Assembly (NCBI GenBank): GCA_944324305.1
Contig: CALUVV010000001.1
Span: 248,001-312,000 of the forward strand
Direction of reading: 5' to 3'
DNA: 64,000 nt
Source: Candidatus Gastranaerophilales bacterium
GTDB taxonomy: Bacteria > Cyanobacteriota > Vampirovibrionia > Gastranaerophilales > Gastranaerophilaceae
The position numbers and the translations under genes are program-made. Each line of letters opens with the position of its first letter. Position 1 is the stretch's first letter. This document shows, piece after piece, positions 60,270 to 64,000 of the stretch. The notes beneath the pieces are model-generated. The model saw only the letters and a list, made by a program, of their open reading frames with translations. It did not search any database and was not told the DNA's origin.

Positions 60270-61498
60270 TGGCAGAAGGAAACAGCGGACAATCTAAAGG
60301 CTTAGGCGAATTATTTGTAGAATTCGGACAAAAAGGCGGTTCAGGGTTAATGAAAACCCTTAACGGCATTTCTGCCCAATTCTTGTTGACAAAAAACTCA
60401 GCCCAGCAAGCCATTAATATGGTGAAGGATTTCAGTAAAAATGCGCTGAATACGACTGTAGCTCTTGATAAATTTAATGCCGTAACCGGTATACCTGTAG
60501 AAAAGTTAAGAGAATGGGATAAGTGGGCAAAACTCAATAATTACAGTACAGAAGAATTTTTAGGCAATATTAAAGCTCTTCAACAGAATATGCTTGAAAT
60601 TCAAATGGGGCGAGGAAATCTAAAAGGCTGGACTTTACTAGGTCTTGACCCGCATAATTTTGATTTCAGAGAACCGGAAAAAGCTTTATCAGCTATACTA
60701 AAACGCGTCAAACAGGTAGAACCTGCTGTTGCAGCTTTTGGCTTACGTGAAATTGGTTTGTCAGATAGCTTATTATATTTTGAGCAACAGACTAACGAGC
60801 TATATGATGAACGATGGGAATTATCAAAAAAAAATAACGATACCCTTAGAGAACAACGAGCATTATGGAACGCTATTGATGTAACCTGGGATGCCGCACA
60901 ACAGAAATTTATTGCTAATCAGACATGGATAAATAAACTTCTTAAGGAAGGAATTAAGCTACTTAATTTCCCGATTAAATCAAGAGAAGAACAATATCAA
61001 TATATTGATGAAAAAATTCAATTTCTGAAAAATTTTGCAAAAGACAACTGGTATTTCTGGTTTACACCATTTGGGGCTTTAATAAAAGCAAAACACATAA
61101 TAAATAACGATGCTATTGAAGACTACATCACAGGATATCTAAACTATAAAAAAAATCCTAAAAAAACTATAAACAAAACGCAGCATAATATAAAACCTGC
61201 CATTGACATACAAAATAAAAACACTTCTTCGCAGGAAATAACTAATCGCGGCACAGTAGGAAACGAAATACCGCAGCCAATTAAACACACTGTAGGGAAT
61301 GAAGATACCCCCGCCTCAATACAACAAAGTACTTCTGTTCCACCAAGCAATTTAACCTCATACAACACAAACAACGTAATAAACATAAATCAGACTATAA
61401 ACAGTACTGCAGATGCCGCACTTGTCGCAAATGAAGCCACAAGCACTCTCATACGCAGTCTTTCACAAGTAGAATTAAATAATCCGCAGGTAGTATAA
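60269..61498 (+). CDS. Tail tape measure protein
   Basis: 409 residues, mostly helical (LGELFVEFGQKGGSGLMKTL; FSKNALNTTVALDKFNAVTG), with a low-complexity Thr/Asn tail. Sets tail length; a protein this short implies a short tail of roughly 60 nm by the usual 1.5 angstrom per residue rule. Starts on the chaperone stop. Confidence 0.8.
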   Translation: MAEGNSGQSKGLGELFVEFGQKGGSGLMKTLNGISAQFLLTKNSAQQAINMVKDFSKNALNTTVALDKFNAVTGIPVEKLREWDKWAKLNNYSTEEFLGNIKALQQNMLEIQMGRGNLKGWTLLGLDPHNFDFREPEKALSAILKRVKQVEPAVAAFGLREIGLSDSLLYFEQQTNELYDERWELSKKNNDTLREQRALWNAIDVTWDAAQQKFIANQTWINKLLKEGIKLLNFPIKSREEQYQYIDEKIQFLKNFAKDNWYFWFTPFGALIKAKHIINNDAIEDYITGYLNYKKNPKKTINKTQHNIKPAIDIQNKNTSSQEITNRGTVGNEIPQPIKHTVGNEDTPASIQQSTSVPPSNLTSYNTNNVININQTINSTADAALVANEATSTLIRSLSQVELNNPQVV

Positions 61499-62352
61499 TG
61501 GTATTTCAGGCAACAGCAGACTATTTCAGCTTAATAAACCAAAAATCAGCGCAATTCTCCCCTAAAGAACTATGGACAAACATCTGCCAGGATGTTGTCG
61601 ATATAAATATTGGAGATGCTGTTGTTCAAATTCTAGGGCAGACAGGTATTGCGGGTTTTAAATTCCATATTCAGGAGCAAGAGCGCATTGAATTTAATAG
61701 CCAAATAACAACACATTACGTCGAAGATAACAGACCTGTGCAAGACCATATTGCACATAATCCTGTAATAATAACTGTTAAGGGACTGCAGGGGGATTTT
61801 TTCTATTCTGTTAACCCGATAGAAGATACATTGGCACTTGTTACTCCTACAATGTCACTTGTGAAACAGTTTGTCCCAAAAGTTAGCAATTTTGTAAAAC
61901 AGCAGAAAGCAAAAAAGATTATTGACAGTGCGGGCAAAGTAGTAAAAACTTCAAACGGCGGATACGCTTTAATCGGTTCAGTAACAAACACAACCGTAAA
62001 TAACTTCAATGCGGTTGATTTATTCAGTATTTTTCAGGATTTATATAAGCTGACATCAGCTCAGACAAGGGCTTATTACTTCTTTAAAGCTTTGTATAAA
62101 TCAAAAGCCTTATTCTCGGTTGAGACAAGTTGGGAACGCTATGACAATATGGTTTTAAAATCTATGGTCCCATTACGAGACAATTCACTTGATATAAGCG
62201 ACTTCACACTTACCTTCCAGCAAATAAACTTTGTGCAAAGTAAAGTACTTGATTTGAAAAACACGGCAGGCAGAACACGTCAGCAAATTGCACAAACTCA
62301 AAATAAAGGGACACAAAAAGGAACTTACAAGCAGACCATACCGTCGACATAG
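61498..62352 (+). CDS. Baseplate protein (DUF6046-like)
   Basis: 284 residues. GIAGFKFHIQEQERIEFNSQ and YFFKALYKSKALFSVETSWE; the family lies after tape measure genes in short-tailed myoviruses. Overlaps the previous gene by one base. Confidence 0.65.
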   Translation: MVFQATADYFSLINQKSAQFSPKELWTNICQDVVDINIGDAVVQILGQTGIAGFKFHIQEQERIEFNSQITTHYVEDNRPVQDHIAHNPVIITVKGLQGDFFYSVNPIEDTLALVTPTMSLVKQFVPKVSNFVKQQKAKKIIDSAGKVVKTSNGGYALIGSVTNTTVNNFNAVDLFSIFQDLYKLTSAQTRAYYFFKALYKSKALFSVETSWERYDNMVLKSMVPLRDNSLDISDFTLTFQQINFVQSKVLDLKNTAGRTRQQIAQTQNKGTQKGTYKQTIPST

Positions 62353-62361
62353 GCAGTTAAA

Positions 62362-62706
62362 ATGTATCAAATTTCATCACTTGATAATTCTCCAAAACAG
62401 CAAATAAAAATTCCGCTTGAGAATAACCAGTTTTTAACTCTATATCTGGAATACAGAGTAAATCAGCAAGGCTGGTTCTTTAATTTTACCTATAATGAAA
62501 CCACTTATACAAATTTAAGGCTTGTAACTGCTTACAATATGTTAAGGTCATACAGGAATTACCTGCCGTTTGGTTTGCGTTGTGATACTCTTGACGGGCT
62601 TGAACCTACTGATATTGATGATTTTTCAACCGGATATGCAGAAGTTTATATCCTTACATCAGAAGATGTTGAAGCAATAGAAGCGAATTACTATGGAAAA
62701 ATTTAA
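62362..62706 (+). CDS. Baseplate plug-like protein (Pam3 gp18-type)
   Basis: 114 residues, beta-rich. IPLENNQFLTLYLEYRVNQQ and GWFFNFTYN followed by LRSYRNYLPFGLRCDTLDGL resemble the small baseplate plug family of compact contractile phages. Overlaps the hub gene by 14 bases. Confidence 0.65.
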   Translation: MYQISSLDNSPKQQIKIPLENNQFLTLYLEYRVNQQGWFFNFTYNETTYTNLRLVTAYNMLRSYRNYLPFGLRCDTLDGLEPTDIDDFSTGYAEVYILTSEDVEAIEANYYGKI

Positions 62707-64000
62707 CCGCAATTACGAAATTGTATTTGAAGTCGGGTACAGAAAAGATTTTCTTGAGTATGTTCCGCAGCAGACAATAACAGTTAAATACCCGTTTACG
62801 TTAAAATTTGATATAAACAGGGGTGTATGGTCAGACGCAAATACCGGAAATTTTCAACTTTATAATCTCGGCTATGATGTACAGGCTCTTTTATGGAAAG
62901 ACAGGGCAGACCAGACAAAATATGTTACAATGTGGGTGTATGCAGGTTACACAAATAAAGATGACGTTAAGCCGCTAATCTTTTTCGGTGATGTCCAAGA
63001 GTGTACAAGCTATAGAACAGGCGTTGATTTTATAACTGATATTCAGGCAACAGACGGCGGGTATTTGTTTCAATACGGGTTTGTAAACAAGACTTTTTCT
63101 AAAAATGCCGACTTTAAACTGGTTTTAAAGGAACTTCTTGCAGGTGTTCCGACCTGCAAAGTAGGTTATGTTACATCCAATGTAAAACAAGTAAGAAAAC
63201 GCGGCAGAACATTCATTGGTCAAACAATGAAACTGTTAGAGGCATACGACTTTGACAAAGTTTTTGTAGATAACGGTGAACTGCATGTCTTAGGGAAAAA
63301 TGATGTAGTACCCGGTCAATTAATGGTTTTAAATGCAGACGCTGGAATGCTCGGAACACCGCGAAGAAGTGAAACAACTCTAAATGTTGATACAATTTTT
63401 GAGCCTCAATTAGTAGTTGCACAAGCAATAAGCCTGCAAAGTAAAATTTATCCTTTCTTAAACCAAAACTATCAAATTATAGGGTTGCGTCATTACGGCA
63501 CAATCAGTCCTGTTGAATGCGGTAATTTATATACAAGTGTTTCATTATCACTTGGGGAATACCCATTTAATGAACTAAAAAAACAAGCAGAGGCATATAC
63601 AGGTGCAACATCAGGGCGTTGGATAAAACCTGTTACAGGAGCAAATGTAAGAATTACAAGTGGTTACGGGACAAGACCACAACCACAGGGAACATCCGGA
63701 AGTACTGACCATAAAGGCATAGATATAGGCGCGCCCTATGATACACCAGTTAAAGCACCTGCAAATGGTACGGTTAATTTTGCAGGTTCTGCAGGCGGCT
63801 ATGGTAATGCCATATATATAGACAACGGAACTATTAACGGCAAACGCGTCAGCAGCCGATACGGTCATTTAAACCGATATATTGTTGCTATGGGAACAAA
63901 GGTTACACAGGGGCAGACAATAGGTTATGTGGGTTCAACAGGTGACAGCAATGGTCCGCATTTACATTTTGAAGTAAGGGAAAACGGAAAACCTGTTAAT
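62693..64000 (+). CDS. Baseplate hub with M23 peptidase domain, partial
   Basis: 436 residues visible, no stop before the window ends. Residues 1-300 are a hub-like beta domain (EIVFEVGYRKDFLEYVPQQT; FFGDVQECTSYRTGVDFITD). From about 315 an M23 (LytM) endopeptidase begins: GYGTRP, DHKGIDIGAPYDTPVKAPAN (His and Asp zinc ligands) and GPHLHFEVREN (HxH). It would cut peptidoglycan during injection. ATG 62693 overlaps the preceding gene. Confidence 0.87.
   Translation, partial: MEKFNRNYEIVFEVGYRKDFLEYVPQQTITVKYPFTLKFDINRGVWSDANTGNFQLYNLGYDVQALLWKDRADQTKYVTMWVYAGYTNKDDVKPLIFFGDVQECTSYRTGVDFITDIQATDGGYLFQYGFVNKTFSKNADFKLVLKELLAGVPTCKVGYVTSNVKQVRKRGRTFIGQTMKLLEAYDFDKVFVDNGELHVLGKNDVVPGQLMVLNADAGMLGTPRRSETTLNVDTIFEPQLVVAQAISLQSKIYPFLNQNYQIIGLRHYGTISPVECGNLYTSVSLSLGEYPFNELKKQAEAYTGATSGRWIKPVTGANVRITSGYGTRPQPQGTSGSTDHKGIDIGAPYDTPVKAPANGTVNFAGSAGGYGNAIYIDNGTINGKRVSSRYGHLNRYIVAMGTKVTQGQTIGYVGSTGDSNGPHLHFEVRENGKPVN

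Larger units (their letters stand above)
29312..64000. mobile_element. Prophage of a contractile-tailed (myovirus-type) phage, left part
   Basis: Begins next to tRNA-Ser with integrase and excisionase-like genes and continues to the window end without reaching the right attachment site. Early and recombination genes point left; structural genes point right. It contains terminase, portal, capsid, sheath, tube, frameshifted tail chaperone, tape measure and baseplate genes. The exact left attachment core is not identifiable without the right end. Confidence 0.93.

Overview
The window looks like chromosome of a Gram-negative-type, AT-rich, gut-associated bacterium with a prophage in its right half. 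The best guess at the host is a non-photosynthetic cyanobacterial relative (Gastranaerophilales / Vampirovibrionia, 'Melainabacteria'). The guess rests on the several type IV pilin-like genes beginning K-A/G-FTLAE, an orphan MCE (MlaD-like) protein, and many genes with a -10 box 6-7 bases before the start codon. No rRNA is present to confirm it, so this is inference.

Chromosomal part (1-29311). 1-5115: pseudopilin genes around ilvD (dihydroxy-acid dehydratase) and a GlcF-like iron-sulfur protein, with a small XRE regulator divergent from one pilin gene. 5112-7838: an unknown gene, proC, and the rpmH-rnpA pair. 7968-12904: a large secreted beta-helix adhesin, initiator tRNA-fMet, a class A beta-lactamase, and a protein with a phage-capsid-like cysteine motif. 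12938-19108: an AAA+ ATPase, YbaK-like deacylase, EamA transporter, SIMPL protein and glutamate dehydrogenase. 19105-24581: an orphan sensor kinase, orphan MCE protein, C_GCAxxG_C_C protein and a secreted GH13 enzyme. 24605-29311: a second XRE/pilin divergent pair with a clear operator-like palindrome, an acyltransferase, galE, an EEP-family protein, a GNAT acetyltransferase and tRNA-Ser(GGA).

Prophage (about 29312 to beyond 64000). Integrase and excisionase-like genes abut the 5' end of tRNA-Ser. Leftward early genes (29329-42676) include a C5 DNA methyltransferase, ASCH protein, ArpU-like and LuxR-type regulators, a replisome organiser, a PDDEXK exonuclease / single-strand annealing-like pair, a SieB-like membrane protein and a 20-residue-repeat protein. 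Two repressors sit at two divergent control points: a small XRE protein (37216) and an S24/LexA-type protein (43389). 42.8-47.5 kb is an accessory zone with a pseudoknot leader, small hydrophobic peptides, two frameshifted genes, a DUF1796 protein and a signal-peptide-bearing PD-(D/E)XK-like protein. From 47548 rightward come the late genes of a contractile-tailed phage: terminase, DUF1073 portal, Mu F-like protein, protease with a fused nuclease-like domain, cement, capsid, neck genes, DUF3383 sheath, tube, tail chaperone with a T7 slippery site and a -1 frame extension, tape measure, baseplate genes, and a hub carrying an M23 peptidase that runs off the window.

The observations most worth checking are the twice-repeated XRE/pseudopilin module, the three identical TTG-C10-GA tracts that break or alter pilin and ATPase N-termini, the leaderless-promoter pattern, and the structured elements and small peptides in the prophage accessory zone.
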